The notes under the pieces: model-generated
Told to the model about the DNA's origin: nothing
Database searches by the model: none
The model's input: only the letters and a program-made list of their open reading frames with translations
Shown here: positions 49,140 to 57,890 of the stretch, one piece after another
Position numbering within the stretch: the first letter of the stretch is position 1
Layout of the letters: each line of letters begins with the position of its first letter
Assembly (NCBI GenBank): GCA_963772825.1
Contig: CAVYYX010000020.1
Location: 1 to 64,000 of the forward strand
Origin: Desertimonas sp963772825
GTDB lineage: Bacteria > Actinomycetota > Acidimicrobiia > Acidimicrobiales > Ilumatobacteraceae
Length of the DNA: 64,000 bases
Direction of reading: 5' to 3'
Position numbers and translations under genes: made by a program

Positions 49140-50351
49140 TCACAGGAAGCGCCCGGCGGCCTCGACGTAGACGCTGGCGTGCTCGACGATGTCGGCGACC
49201 TCGACGTACTCGTCGGCCTGATGGGCGATCCACTTGCCACCCGGCCCGTAGACGACGGTCGGCACCCCGGCGAGGGCGGTCAACATCGTGCCGTCGGTCG
49301 TGCCGGGCACGCCGCCGAGCCGCGCCGGTGTGGTGGCGACTGCGGTGTGGGCGTCCCACACGGCGCGCACCAGCGGGTCGTCCGGGGCGAGCTCGACGGG
49401 CGGGCGGTCGTCGATGGCGGTGACCTGCGACGTCACGCCCGACGCGCCGCAGGCGTCCGCCGCCAACTCGGTCACGCTCGCGAGCAGTTCGTCGTGGTCG
49501 ACGGACGGAACCGTCCGCACGTCGACCCACAACGTCGACGTGCCGGGAACGACATTCATCTGGGCCGGCGTGCCGGCGCGCAGCACGGTGGGTGTGATCC
49601 ATGGCCGGCCGAGGTGCTCATGTTCGCCGTGGGCCTCGTGGAGGCGTTGCTCCAGGTCGGTGAGGGCGGCGATCACGGCGGCGACGGCGCGGTTCGGGTT
49701 GCGGCCTTCGAAGGGCATCGCGCCATGGGCCATCTTGCCGGTGAGGTCGATGCGCAGGCGCAGCGCTCCCTTGGCGGTGGTGCAGATCTCGCCGCCCTCT
49801 GGCTCGCAGCAGATCGCCCCGTCGATGCCGTCGGCGTGACCTCGGGCCACGAAGTCGCGCACCCCCGCCATCATCCCCTCCTCGTCGACGAGGGCGGCGA
49901 CGACGAGCCGTCCCGGGAACGAGCCGGCGCGGATCACGGCATCGGCAGCGAACAGCATCGCCGCGACCCCGGATTTCATGTCCGCGGAGCCGCGGCCGTA
50001 GATCCGCCCGCCGCGCAGCTCGGCGCCGAACGGATCGACGGTCCATGCCTGCTCGTCGCCTTCGGTGACCACGTCGGTGTGCCCCTCGAACAGCAGCGTC
50101 CGCCCCGGGCGGTCGCCGTCGATCGTCGCGATCACGTTGGGTCGCCCGTCTGCGACCAGGTCGACTCGTGGCGACCATCCGAACGCCCGCATCTGCTCGG
50201 CCACCAATTCGGCGGCAGGCTGCTCGTTGAGCCCGCGAGCAGGGTCGTACACGCTGGGGATGCGAACCAACTGCCGCGTGAACTCGACGACCGCGTCGAC
50301 ATCGATGATCGGAGTGCTACGCGTCTCGTCTCCCGGCACGTGAGACTCCAT
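49140..50351 (-). CDS. M20-family peptidase/deacylase (ArgE/DapE-like)
   Basis: A 403-residue zinc amidohydrolase. The metal ligands are in LLFEGHTDVV (HxD), YGRGSADMKSG (D), VDEEGMMA (EE), CCEPEGGE and, near the end, VYGPGGKWIAHQADEYV (H). These enzymes release acyl groups from N-acyl amino acids or cut dipeptides. ATG 50351 is chosen because the longer frame runs through a repeat. If the COG3375 GNAT protein is an N-succinyltransferase, this could be a desuccinylase, but they are 23 kb apart and this is speculation. Confidence 0.87.
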   Translation of the reverse strand: MESHVPGDETRSTPIIDVDAVVEFTRQLVRIPSVYDPARGLNEQPAAELVAEQMRAFGWSPRVDLVADGRPNVIATIDGDRPGRTLLFEGHTDVVTEGDEQAWTVDPFGAELRGGRIYGRGSADMKSGVAAMLFAADAVIRAGSFPGRLVVAALVDEEGMMAGVRDFVARGHADGIDGAICCEPEGGEICTTAKGALRLRIDLTGKMAHGAMPFEGRNPNRAVAAVIAALTDLEQRLHEAHGEHEHLGRPWITPTVLRAGTPAQMNVVPGTSTLWVDVRTVPSVDHDELLASVTELAADACGASGVTSQVTAIDDRPPVELAPDDPLVRAVWDAHTAVATTPARLGGVPGTTDGTMLTALAGVPTVVYGPGGKWIAHQADEYVEVADIVEHASVYVEAAGRFL

Positions 50352-50373
50352 CGGCAGCAAACACTCCAATCTG
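50346..50373. repeat. Dispersed repeat, half-element of the GGAGTGTTT family
   Basis: Bases 50346-50373 match 32637-32664 with one mismatch, plus or minus an edge base (CTCCATCGGCAG then CAAACACTCC). It fills the gap between the SDR stop and the M20 start and includes the M20 ATG. Only one arm of the inverted repeat seen at 32.6 kb is present. Confidence 0.7.
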
Positions 50374-51138
50374 TCAGACGGTGGGGTCGTAGCGGCCGTC
50401 GGCGGCGGTCCAGCCGCCATCGACGAACAGGGTCGTGCCGGTGACGTAGCTCGAGGCGTCGGAGGCGAGGAACAGGGCGGCGCCGACCATCTCGTCGGCG
50501 GTCGCCCAGCGGCGCAGGATCGGCTTGTCGGCGTACGCCTTGTACCACGCCGCGTCGTCCTGGATCGGCTTGGTGAGCGGTGTCTCGACGACCCCCGGAG
50601 CGATCACGTTGGCGCGCACGCCGGAACCGCCGAGCTCGGCGGCGAGGGTCCGGAACAGCATCACCGTCGCCGCCTTCGTCGCCGCGTAGGCGCCCTGGCC
50701 GGGCTCCGTCGTGACCGCCCGCACCGACGCGAACCCGATCATCGAGCCGCTCCCGGCTGCCGCCATCGCTGCCCCGAACGTGCGGCAGAGGCGAAACACG
50801 CCCTTGAGGTTGAGGTCGACGACGCGGTCGAGGTCGTCATCGCTGTAGTCGGCGATTCGCTTGCGCACGTTGATCGCCGGCGTGGTGACGAGGATGTCGG
50901 GCGCGCCGTGCGCGTCGAGCACGGCGCCCGATGCCGACGGGTCGAGGAGATCGAGATGGACCGCCGACCCGCCGATCGCCTCGGCCGTCGCCTCGGCGGC
51001 GTCAATGCGGGCATCGGCACACAACACCGTGGCCCCGAAGGCGGAGAGTCCCTCGGCGACCGCCGCGCCGATGCCGCTGCCGGCACCGACGACCAGCGCC
51101 CGACGATCGTCGAGGCGGAAGAGGTCTCCGGAGATCAC
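50374..51138 (-). CDS. Short-chain dehydrogenase/reductase
   Basis: A 254-residue classical SDR. The cofactor loop is VVGAGSGIGAAVAEG, followed by an acidic residue after strand 2 (CADARID), which favours NAD. The catalytic Ser is in FASVRAVTTEPGQG and the Tyr/Lys pair in AYAATKAATV. GTG 51138 overlaps the stop of the small acidic gene (GTGA). The substrate is unknown; the position before M20, P1 and the peptide importer suggests one transcription unit. Confidence 0.88.
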   Translation of the reverse strand: MISGDLFRLDDRRALVVGAGSGIGAAVAEGLSAFGATVLCADARIDAAEATAEAIGGSAVHLDLLDPSASGAVLDAHGAPDILVTTPAINVRKRIADYSDDDLDRVVDLNLKGVFRLCRTFGAAMAAAGSGSMIGFASVRAVTTEPGQGAYAATKAATVMLFRTLAAELGGSGVRANVIAPGVVETPLTKPIQDDAAWYKAYADKPILRRWATADEMVGAALFLASDASSYVTGTTLFVDGGWTAADGRYDPTV

Positions 51139-51389
51139 TCGTCAGGTTCTTCGACGGCGTCGAGGAACGCTTCGACGTCGTCCTCCTCGCCGCCGATCAG
51201 CCAGATCACCCGGCTCTCCTCGGCGCTCAGCTCGGCGTCGTCGTCCTCCCAGGGCAGCACCCCGTCGACCGGGTAGCGGTCGACGGTGATGTCGTCGGAG
51301 TCCTCCTCGACCGGGGCGATCACCGCCAGCTCGACCTCGAGGTCGCCGGGATGGTCACTCAGGATGTCGATCAACTCGCGCACGAGCAT
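51135..51389 (-). CDS. Small acidic protein of unknown function
   Basis: An 84-residue protein, strongly acidic (ending LDAVEEPDE). It begins MLVRELIDILSDHPGDLEVE, a form seen in small conserved hypothetical proteins that appear to be scaffold or regulatory factors. It overlaps the SDR start by four bases, so it is expressed with it. I cannot name a family. Confidence 0.65.
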   Translation of the reverse strand: MLVRELIDILSDHPGDLEVELAVIAPVEEDSDDITVDRYPVDGVLPWEDDDAELSAEESRVIWLIGGEEDDVEAFLDAVEEPDE

Positions 51390-51416
51390 GTCGGGCCCCT
51401 TTCCGGCGTCGTGGCC

Positions 51417-51986
51417 TCACGTGTCGCCGAGCCAGGCGTTGGCCTGCTCGAGCAAGAACAAGCTGACATGCTTGCATCGTTCCAGATCGTCGGCGGCATT
51501 CGTGTCATTGTTGAGGTAGACGTCGCTGAGATCGACGCTCGTGCGCGCCACGAGGGTCAGCGAGCGCTCCGGCGCGTCGGTGACGTTGGCGTACGAGTCG
51601 ATCGCCGACACCTCGACAGGTAGCTCGACGCCTCCGACGCCGGCCAGCTCGACGGCGAGGGCGAGCAGATCGGGCGGCTTGGGCAGCGGCGGCAGGGTCC
51701 AGGTGAACACGAGCGGGAAGGTGAATCCGGGCGGCGGCGTCTGGTCGAGGTCCTCCAGCTTCATCACCTCGTCCTCGAAGCCGAGCATCGCCCGCGGGTC
51801 GACGTCGAGCGAGAGGTGCAGATCGATCGGCCCGTTGCACGCCTCCTCCGGATGGAGGTCGACCTCCCACAGCTGACGCAGGGAGTACGTCTCGACGAAG
51901 TGTCGCTCGTCGTGGACGTGGAAGCCGTGGTCGATGGCCTGGCTCTTGAGGTCGGCGACGAAGCCCGCCACGTCGATCACTGCCAC
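51417..51986 (-). CDS. Hypothetical protein
   Basis: A 189-residue cytosolic protein. Segments such as CNGPIDLHLSLDVDPRAML and FTFPLVFTWTLPPLPKPPDL suggest a beta-rich fold, and a helix ends the chain (LFLLEQANAWLGDT). No signal peptide or membrane segment is seen. It lies 10 bases after the xdhC stop and 27 bases before the small acidic gene. I do not recognise a family. Confidence 0.65.
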   Translation of the reverse strand: MAVIDVAGFVADLKSQAIDHGFHVHDERHFVETYSLRQLWEVDLHPEEACNGPIDLHLSLDVDPRAMLGFEDEVMKLEDLDQTPPPGFTFPLVFTWTLPPLPKPPDLLALAVELAGVGGVELPVEVSAIDSYANVTDAPERSLTLVARTSVDLSDVYLNNDTNAADDLERCKHVSLFLLEQANAWLGDT

Positions 51987-51996
51987 GGCGGCGAGG

Positions 51997-52932
51997 TTAC
52001 CCCTGACCCTCGGCGGCGGTGTCGATGCCGGCGTAGCGGTCGGGTTCGGCGGCGAAGGCGCGCAGGCAGCCGGTTCCGCAGAAGTAGTGGCGTCGGCCGC
52101 TGCGATCGAGGTGCAGCGACGACTCCGTCGCGGCGACGGTCATGCCGCACACGGGATCGGTTGCCATGGAGGGTGGCTGCTGGTCTGCGCTGCGCTCGGC
52201 GACGGACCGGGCGGACGGCCGCCGCCGCCGGGCGACGATGTCGGCGAGGATCGACAGGGCGACCTCCTCCGGCGTACTCGCCCCGATGTCCAGTCCGGCG
52301 GGAGTCACGACGCGAACCTTGAGATCGTCGGTGACGTCGAGGCCGCCGACGACCGCCGCGCCGCGCTTGGGACTGGCCACGAGGCCGACGTAGTCGACCT
52401 CGGCGCGCAACGCGGCTTCGAGCATGACCGCTTCGTCGCGGCCGTGCGAGGCGACGACGATGGCGCTGGCATCGGCCAGGGTCTGGGTGCCCAGCAGTTG
52501 CGGCACGTGGCCAGAGCGGACGATCTCGAAGCCGATCGCCGCCCCGACGACGGCCAGAGCGTTGGCGATCGGGCTGTCGCCGTCGACGACGACGAGCGGC
52601 GGGGGGCGTTGCGGCTCGAGGAAGATCTCCAACGTTCCGCCGCTGAGGCACGGGTTGTGGGCCGTCACCTTGCCGGGCACCGGGTCCTCAGCGGTCGGAC
52701 TGATCCGCAGCACGATCGACTCGCCGGAGTCGAGCAAGGTGAGGGACTGGGCGCGCACCGTCGACTCTGCGCAGTCGCCGCCGACGAACCCCTCGATCGT
52801 CCCGTCCGCCAGGACGATCGCCTCGTCGCCGGGATGGGCGCTCGTCGGCCGCTCGGCGAGGACGACGCGAGCGTGAACGAACGGAACGCGCTGGCCGCGC
52901 AACTCCTCCGCTCGGTCTGTCAGGTGAACCAT
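51997..52932 (-). CDS. XdhC/CoxI-family maturation factor with C-terminal YHS/TRASH domain
   Basis: XdhC proteins hold and sulfurate the molybdenum cofactor before it enters CODH or xanthine dehydrogenase. The N-terminal XdhC part has GFVGGDCAESTV, and the Rossmann-like C-terminal part has VVVASHGRDEAVMLEAAL, DYVGLVASPKR and PEEVALSILADIVA. An additional domain at about residues 262-305 (DPVCGMTV, then HYFCGTGCLRAFAAEPDRY) is a YHS/TRASH-type metal-binding module. It sits downstream of coxL with repeat copy B between them, so it probably matures this CODH. Confidence 0.87.
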   Translation of the reverse strand: MVHLTDRAEELRGQRVPFVHARVVLAERPTSAHPGDEAIVLADGTIEGFVGGDCAESTVRAQSLTLLDSGESIVLRISPTAEDPVPGKVTAHNPCLSGGTLEIFLEPQRPPPLVVVDGDSPIANALAVVGAAIGFEIVRSGHVPQLLGTQTLADASAIVVASHGRDEAVMLEAALRAEVDYVGLVASPKRGAAVVGGLDVTDDLKVRVVTPAGLDIGASTPEEVALSILADIVARRRRPSARSVAERSADQQPPSMATDPVCGMTVAATESSLHLDRSGRRHYFCGTGCLRAFAAEPDRYAGIDTAAEGQG

Positions 52933-52938
52933 GTCACC

Positions 52939-53003
52939 GATGCGAGCGACGAGGCGCTAGCCGAGGAGCGGCCGCAAGCGGCCTGCGTGGCCGGGGAACG
53001 CAT
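52939..53003 (+). repeat. Dispersed repeat, copy B (between coxL and xdhC)
   Basis: A 65-base match to copy A at 11700-11765 with only a few differences. It can form GGCCGC-AA-GCGGCC and CGGCC-TGCGT-GGCCG stems. It is orientated against the cox operon, and its last base falls in the coxL stop codon. It therefore does not supply a start site here, unlike copies A and C. Confidence 0.75.
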
Positions 53004-55420
53004 TAGACGAAGGCGAGGTCCGTCCTGGCCGGGCGGCCTTGGATCGCCAGCCACACCTGCGCCGGGGTCAGCGGCATGTCGGCATGCTTGACCCCGAGCG
53101 GCGCCAAGGCGTCGATGACCGCGTTGACAACGGCGGCGGGGGAGCCGACCGTCGCCGACTCGCCGACGCCCTTGACCCCCAGAGGATGGTGCGGCGACGG
53201 CGTCACCGTCTCGCCGAGCTCGAAGTTGGGCACCTCCATCGACGTCGGCAACAGGTAATCCATGAACGAGCCGCCGAGGCAGTTGCCGTCCTCGTCGAAC
53301 GTGATCGCCTGCATCAGCGCCATCCCGATGCCGTCGACGAGCCCGCCGTGGATCTGCCCCTCGACGATCATCGGGTTGATCCGCGGACCGCAGTCGTCGA
53401 CGGCGATGAACCGCCGTACCTTCACGACACCAGTGCCGGCGTCGACATCGACGACACAGATGTAGGCGCCGAATGGATAGGTCAGGTCCGGCGGGTTGTA
53501 CACGGCCTGGGCGTCGAGGTGGCCCTCCACACCCTCGGGGAGCTCGAGGCTGGAGTGGGCGAGCATGGCGATCTCGGAAATCGACTTGCCTTGCGTCGGG
53601 TTGCCGACGACCTGCCATCGCCCGTGGTCCCACTCGAGGTCAGCGGCGTCACATTCGAGGGCGGCGGCGGCGACGATCCTGGCCTTGTCGCGGACGCGTT
53701 GGGAGACGACGGCGGCCGCGGCGCCCGACACCGGCGTGGAGCGCGAGCCGTACGTGCCGAGCCCGAACGGCGTGTTGTCGGTGTCGCCGTGGATCACCTC
53801 GACGTCCTCCGGCGGGATCCCCAGCTGGTGGGACACGATCTGGGCGAACGTCGTCTCGTGGCCCTGGCCCTGGGTCTGCACCGACAGCCGCAGTTGGGCT
53901 TTGCCCGTCGGGTGGACGCGCAGGTCGCAGCCGTCAGCCATCCCCAGGCCGAGGATGTCCATGTGCTTGCGCGGACCTGCACCGACGCCCTCGGTGAAGA
54001 ACGCCAGTCCGATCCCCATGTACGACTGCGACGCGGGGTCGCCGCTGGCCGCCGCCTGTTGACGACGTTCGGCTTGCTCGCGGCGCAGCTCGTCGTAGCC
54101 GGCGATGCGCATCGCCTCCTGCAGCGCCCGCGGGTAGTCGCCGGAGTCGTAGGTCCAGCCGGTCGGCGTGGTGTAGGGGAACTGCTCGGGTTGCAACAGG
54201 TTCTTCATCCGCAGCTCGGCGGGATCCATCCCCAGCTCGACGGCAAGGCGGTCGACGACGCGCTCGATGAGGTAGACCGCTTCGGTGATACGGAACGAGC
54301 ACGCGTAGGCGACGCCTCCAGGAGCCTTGTTGGTGTACACGCCGGTGACCTTGCAGTGGGCGGCGCCGTAGTCGTAGGACCCGGTGAAGATGTGGAAGAA
54401 CCCGGCCGGGTACTTCGTCGGCTGGGCGGTGGCGTTGAACGCCCCATGGTCGGCGATCACGTCGACGCGGACGCCGAGGATCTTGCCGTCGCCGGTGGCG
54501 GCGATCTCGCCACGCATGTGGTAGTCGCGGGCGAACCCGGTGGTCATCAGGTTGGAGCTGCGGTCCTCCATCCACTTGACCGGCCGTTTGGTGACGATCG
54601 AACCGACGACGGCGAGCACGTAGCCCGGGTAGATGGGCACCTTGTTGCCGAACCCCCCGCCGATGTCGGGAGAGATCACTTGGATCTTGTGCTCGGGGAT
54701 CCCGGCGACGAGGGCGTACACGGTGCGGTGGGCGTGCGGCGCCTGGCTCGTGATGTAGGCGGTCAGCTTGCCCGTGACCGGATCCATGTAGGCGAGCGAC
54801 CCGCACGTCTCCATCGGCGCCGGATGCGAGCGCGGGTACAGCACGTCGAGGCCGACGGTGACGTCGGCGGCCGCGAACGCCGCGTCGGTGGCGGCCTGGT
54901 CACCCGACTCCCAGTCGAAGATGCGGTTGTCGGTGCGCCCGTCGATCTCGTCGCGCACGAGCGGGGCGTCGGCATCGAGGGCCTTGCGGGCGTCGATCAT
55001 CGGCGGCAGTGCTTCGTACTCGACGTCGATCAGCTCCAGCGCGTCGCGTGCCGAGTACCGATCCTCGGCGATGACGAAGGCGACCTCCTGGCCCTGATAG
55101 CGGACCTTGTCGGTGGCCAGCACGGCCTGCACGTCGGCAGACAGCGTCGGCATCCAGGCGAGGCTCAGACCTTCGAGCATCTGACCGGTGATCACGGCGC
55201 GCACCTTGGGGTGCGCCTCGGCCGCCGACGTGTCGATGGAGACGATCCGCGCATGGGCGTAGGGGCTGCCGAGGATCGCCCCGTGGAGCATGCCCGGCAT
55301 GGTGATGTCGTCGAGGTAGTTGCCGCGGCCGCGCAGGAAGCGGGCGTCCTCCTTGCGCAGCATTCGCCCGAAGCCCACGGGGTTACCCGCTTCTGAGATG
55401 GGAGTGTCCGTCGAAGTCAT
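53003..55420 (-). CDS. coxL: Aerobic carbon monoxide dehydrogenase large subunit, form I
   Basis: CoxL holds the Mo-Cu active site that oxidises CO to CO2. The 805-residue protein carries the form I active-site loop AYACSFR near residue 385; its Cys ligates the copper. This separates it from form II enzymes (AYRGAGR). Molybdopterin contacts include GGGFGNKVPIYPG and QGQGHETTFAQI, and the catalytic Glu lies in KGVGESATVGSP. ATG 55420 overlaps the coxS stop (ATGA). Gene order M-S-L is that of functional form I clusters. Repeat copy B lies at its 3' end. Confidence 0.95.
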   Translation of the reverse strand: MTSTDTPISEAGNPVGFGRMLRKEDARFLRGRGNYLDDITMPGMLHGAILGSPYAHARIVSIDTSAAEAHPKVRAVITGQMLEGLSLAWMPTLSADVQAVLATDKVRYQGQEVAFVIAEDRYSARDALELIDVEYEALPPMIDARKALDADAPLVRDEIDGRTDNRIFDWESGDQAATDAAFAAADVTVGLDVLYPRSHPAPMETCGSLAYMDPVTGKLTAYITSQAPHAHRTVYALVAGIPEHKIQVISPDIGGGFGNKVPIYPGYVLAVVGSIVTKRPVKWMEDRSSNLMTTGFARDYHMRGEIAATGDGKILGVRVDVIADHGAFNATAQPTKYPAGFFHIFTGSYDYGAAHCKVTGVYTNKAPGGVAYACSFRITEAVYLIERVVDRLAVELGMDPAELRMKNLLQPEQFPYTTPTGWTYDSGDYPRALQEAMRIAGYDELRREQAERRQQAAASGDPASQSYMGIGLAFFTEGVGAGPRKHMDILGLGMADGCDLRVHPTGKAQLRLSVQTQGQGHETTFAQIVSHQLGIPPEDVEVIHGDTDNTPFGLGTYGSRSTPVSGAAAAVVSQRVRDKARIVAAAALECDAADLEWDHGRWQVVGNPTQGKSISEIAMLAHSSLELPEGVEGHLDAQAVYNPPDLTYPFGAYICVVDVDAGTGVVKVRRFIAVDDCGPRINPMIVEGQIHGGLVDGIGMALMQAITFDEDGNCLGGSFMDYLLPTSMEVPNFELGETVTPSPHHPLGVKGVGESATVGSPAAVVNAVIDALAPLGVKHADMPLTPAQVWLAIQGRPARTDLAFV

Positions 55421-55893
55421 TGCGTCACCTCTGCGCGGCTGTTCTCTGCCGCCCAGCGAACGGATTTGATGATGTTGTGGTAGCCGGTGCAGCGACACAG
55501 CTGACCGCTGATCGCCTCGCGGATGTCTGCTTCGCTCGGATCAGGGTTGGCGTCGAGCAGGGCGCGGGCGGTGAGCATCACGGCCGGCGTGCAGAACCCG
55601 CATTGCAGGCCGTGACACTCCATGAACCCCTGCTGCACGGGGTCGAGGCCGTCGTCGCCGGCGAGCCCTTCGACGGTGTCCACGCGGCGCCCGTCGGCCA
55701 TCACCCCGAGGACCGTGCAGCTCTTCACGGGGGTGCCGTCGAGGAGCACAACGCACGCCCCGCAGTTCGAGGTGTCGCAGCCCCAGTGCGTCCCGGTGAG
55801 ACCGAGGTCGTCACGTAGCAAGTGGATCAGCAAGACGCGCGGTTCGACGTCTGCCGAGTGAGCCTCGCCGTTGACCGTCACGGTGATGTTCAT
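55417..55893 (-). CDS. coxS: Carbon monoxide dehydrogenase small (iron-sulfur) subunit
   Basis: CoxS carries two 2Fe-2S clusters that pass electrons from CoxL to CoxM. The N-terminal plant-type cluster motif is GCDTSNCGACVV with a following Cys in PVKSC. The C-terminal cluster is CGFC and CRCTGYHNI. The length is 158 residues. It overlaps coxM and coxL by four bases each. Confidence 0.95.
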   Translation of the reverse strand: MNITVTVNGEAHSADVEPRVLLIHLLRDDLGLTGTHWGCDTSNCGACVVLLDGTPVKSCTVLGVMADGRRVDTVEGLAGDDGLDPVQQGFMECHGLQCGFCTPAVMLTARALLDANPDPSEADIREAISGQLCRCTGYHNIIKSVRWAAENSRAEVTQ

Positions 55894-56774
55894 GAGGGTT
55901 GGTCCTCTCCGCGCGCCCGGGCAACCGCGGCGTGCAGGGCGCGCTTGGTCAGCTCGCCGGCGAGGTGACGCTTGTACTCGGCGGGGCCGCGCTGGTCGGT
56001 GTTCGGCGAGCAGTGCTCGGCGGCGAGCGCCGCCGCCGCGGCGATCGCCTCGTCGGTGGCCGGTCCACCGCGGAGCGCGTCCTCGGCGGCAGGGGAGCAG
56101 AACTGCTCTGCGCCGACCGCGGTGAGCCCGATGCCGATCTCGCTGACGTTGTCGCCGTCGAGCCAGATGCAGGCCCCGGCGGCGGCGACGGCCCAGTCGC
56201 CGGCCCGCCGCTCCACCTTGCGATACGCCGATCCTCCGCCGGGACGGATCGGCACGCGGATCTCGGTGATCATCTCCGCCGGACCGACCGCCGTCTCGTA
56301 GGGGCCCTCATGGAACTCACGGGCCGGCACCGTCCGGCTTCCGGCAGACCCTTGGATGACGATCGTCGCCCGAACGGCGGCGAACACGGCCGAGAGGTCC
56401 TCGCTGGGGTCGGCTTGGCCGATCGACCCGCCGACCGTGCCGCGGTTGCGCACGATCGGGTCGGCGATGACCCGCTCCGCGTCGTGGAAGATGGGGTAGT
56501 GCTCGCCGGCTATGGCCGAATCGAGCAACTCGGCGTGGCGAGTCATCGCCCCGATGCACAACTCGTCGCCGGCCACACGGACGTAGCCGAGTTGCTCGGC
56601 GAGGTCGTTGATGTCGATGAGGTGCTCGGGCCTCGCGAGGCGAAGCTTCATCATCGGCAGCAGCGAGTGGCCACCAGCGACGAGGCGGGCCTCGGGGCCG
56701 AGTTGCTCGAGGAGGGCGACGGCGTGCTCCACGCTCGTCGCCCGCTCGTAGCCGAACGGTGGTGGCGTCTGCAT
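55890..56774 (-). CDS. coxM: Carbon monoxide dehydrogenase medium (FAD) subunit
   Basis: CoxM binds FAD and passes electrons to the respiratory chain. FAD motifs are VAGGHSLLPMMKLRLA and NRGTVGGSIGQADPSED. The 294 residues are the normal length. ATG 56774 has GAGGGG upstream. It is the first gene of the cox operon and is divergent from a LysR gene 150 bases away. Late residues (KRHLAGELTKRAL) match the CODH C-terminal FAD-subunit domain. Confidence 0.95.
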   Translation of the reverse strand: MQTPPPFGYERATSVEHAVALLEQLGPEARLVAGGHSLLPMMKLRLARPEHLIDINDLAEQLGYVRVAGDELCIGAMTRHAELLDSAIAGEHYPIFHDAERVIADPIVRNRGTVGGSIGQADPSEDLSAVFAAVRATIVIQGSAGSRTVPAREFHEGPYETAVGPAEMITEIRVPIRPGGGSAYRKVERRAGDWAVAAAGACIWLDGDNVSEIGIGLTAVGAEQFCSPAAEDALRGGPATDEAIAAAAALAAEHCSPNTDQRGPAEYKRHLAGELTKRALHAAVARARGEDQPS

Positions 56775-56884
56775 CGGCGGTTCCCCTCGTCTGGCCCGTC
56801 CGGGGCCGCGGCGACAAGCGCCGTGGCCCCGGATTTCCCCCACCGGGCATGGTCGCGACGAGGCGAGCGGCGGTCAACCGGGCG

Positions 56885-56900
56885 ATAAGGATTCGGTTAT
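56885..56900. promoter_or_regulatory. Candidate LysR-type operator between coxM and the LysR gene
   Basis: ATAA-N8-TTAT is a short palindrome in an A/T-rich patch of the 150-base divergent gap. It lies about 25 bases before the LysR GTG, next to a possible -10 box (TACGAT at 56910-56915). LysR proteins usually bind T-N11-A sites near their own start. Assignment is by position only. Confidence 0.35.
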
Positions 56901-56924
56901 GCGGCGATCTACGATGCGCAGGGG

Positions 56925-57887
56925 GTGACCCTCAACCAGCTCAAGGTCTTCGTGCTCGTGGTTCGACTCGGGTCGCTGCGCGCCGCCGCAGCCGCCTTAG
57001 GCGTCAGTGAGCCGGCGGTGTCGCAAGCCCTCGGCGCGTTGCGCGAGCATCTCGGCGACCCGCTCGTCGAGCGCGCCGGCGGGGTCCTGACCTTGACGCC
57101 GGCGGGGCAGCGGGTAATCGGACTCGCGTCGCAGATGGTCAACCTGGCGGTGGCGACGGAAGAGGCGGTGCGGGTTGCTAGCGGCGCCCCCGACCTGCTG
57201 CGGGTGGTTGCCTCGGCGGATGTCGGAGACGCCGTGGCCCCGGCGCTCCTGCAGGCGTTCGACCGCCGGGCGGCCAACGTGGAGACGACACTGGCGATCG
57301 CCGGCACCCGGGAGATGGCCGTCCTGCTGTCCGAGCGACTCGCCGACGTCGCCCTCGGTCCGGCGCTCGCCGGTCCCCAGGCACCGGGTGTGGTCAGCGA
57401 GCCCCTGCTGCGCTATCGGTTGCTGCTGATCACCGGCGCCGACCATCCGCTGCAGTCGAACGGCGGGGCGTCGCGCCAAGCGCTGCGAAATGAGCCGTGG
57501 CTCGTCGATCCGTCGGGAACGGATCCGTTGTCCGACGTCGGGCGTCTGCTCGCCGATCTCGGTGTCGCCGAGGGCCGTGTGCGCGTGTTCCCGACGCAGG
57601 CGTCGGCGTGGGCCGCGGCGGCGACCGGCGGCGGCGTCGCTCCGGCGATCGAGCAGCTGTGGAAGCGCGACCCGCACACCGGTGCCCGCCCGCTGAAGTT
57701 CGCCGGCATGCCACTCGACATGCTGTGGCACATCAGCACGCTGCACGGCGATCGGCGCTCCGCCACCGCTGCACGGTTGCATCGCTTCCTGGCGACGCCC
57801 GATGCCACCCAGGCGATGTTCCGGGCGGACGGTGGCGTCCCTGCCTCGCAGTTCCGGCCGCCCGTCTACGTGTCGATCTGGAGCTGA
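56925..57887 (+). CDS. LysR-family regulator, probable cox regulator
   Basis: A 320-residue LTTR. The winged helix-turn-helix is LGSLRAAAAALGVSEPAVSQ followed by LREHLGDPLVERAGG. The rest is a substrate-binding-like effector domain. GTG 56925 leaves almost no leader. Divergent placement next to coxM strongly suggests control of the CO dehydrogenase operon, as LysR proteins adjoin cox genes in other actinobacteria. The effector is unknown. Confidence 0.9.
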   Translation: MTLNQLKVFVLVVRLGSLRAAAAALGVSEPAVSQALGALREHLGDPLVERAGGVLTLTPAGQRVIGLASQMVNLAVATEEAVRVASGAPDLLRVVASADVGDAVAPALLQAFDRRAANVETTLAIAGTREMAVLLSERLADVALGPALAGPQAPGVVSEPLLRYRLLLITGADHPLQSNGGASRQALRNEPWLVDPSGTDPLSDVGRLLADLGVAEGRVRVFPTQASAWAAAATGGGVAPAIEQLWKRDPHTGARPLKFAGMPLDMLWHISTLHGDRRSATAARLHRFLATPDATQAMFRADGGVPASQFRPPVYVSIWS

Positions 57888-57890
57888 CCG

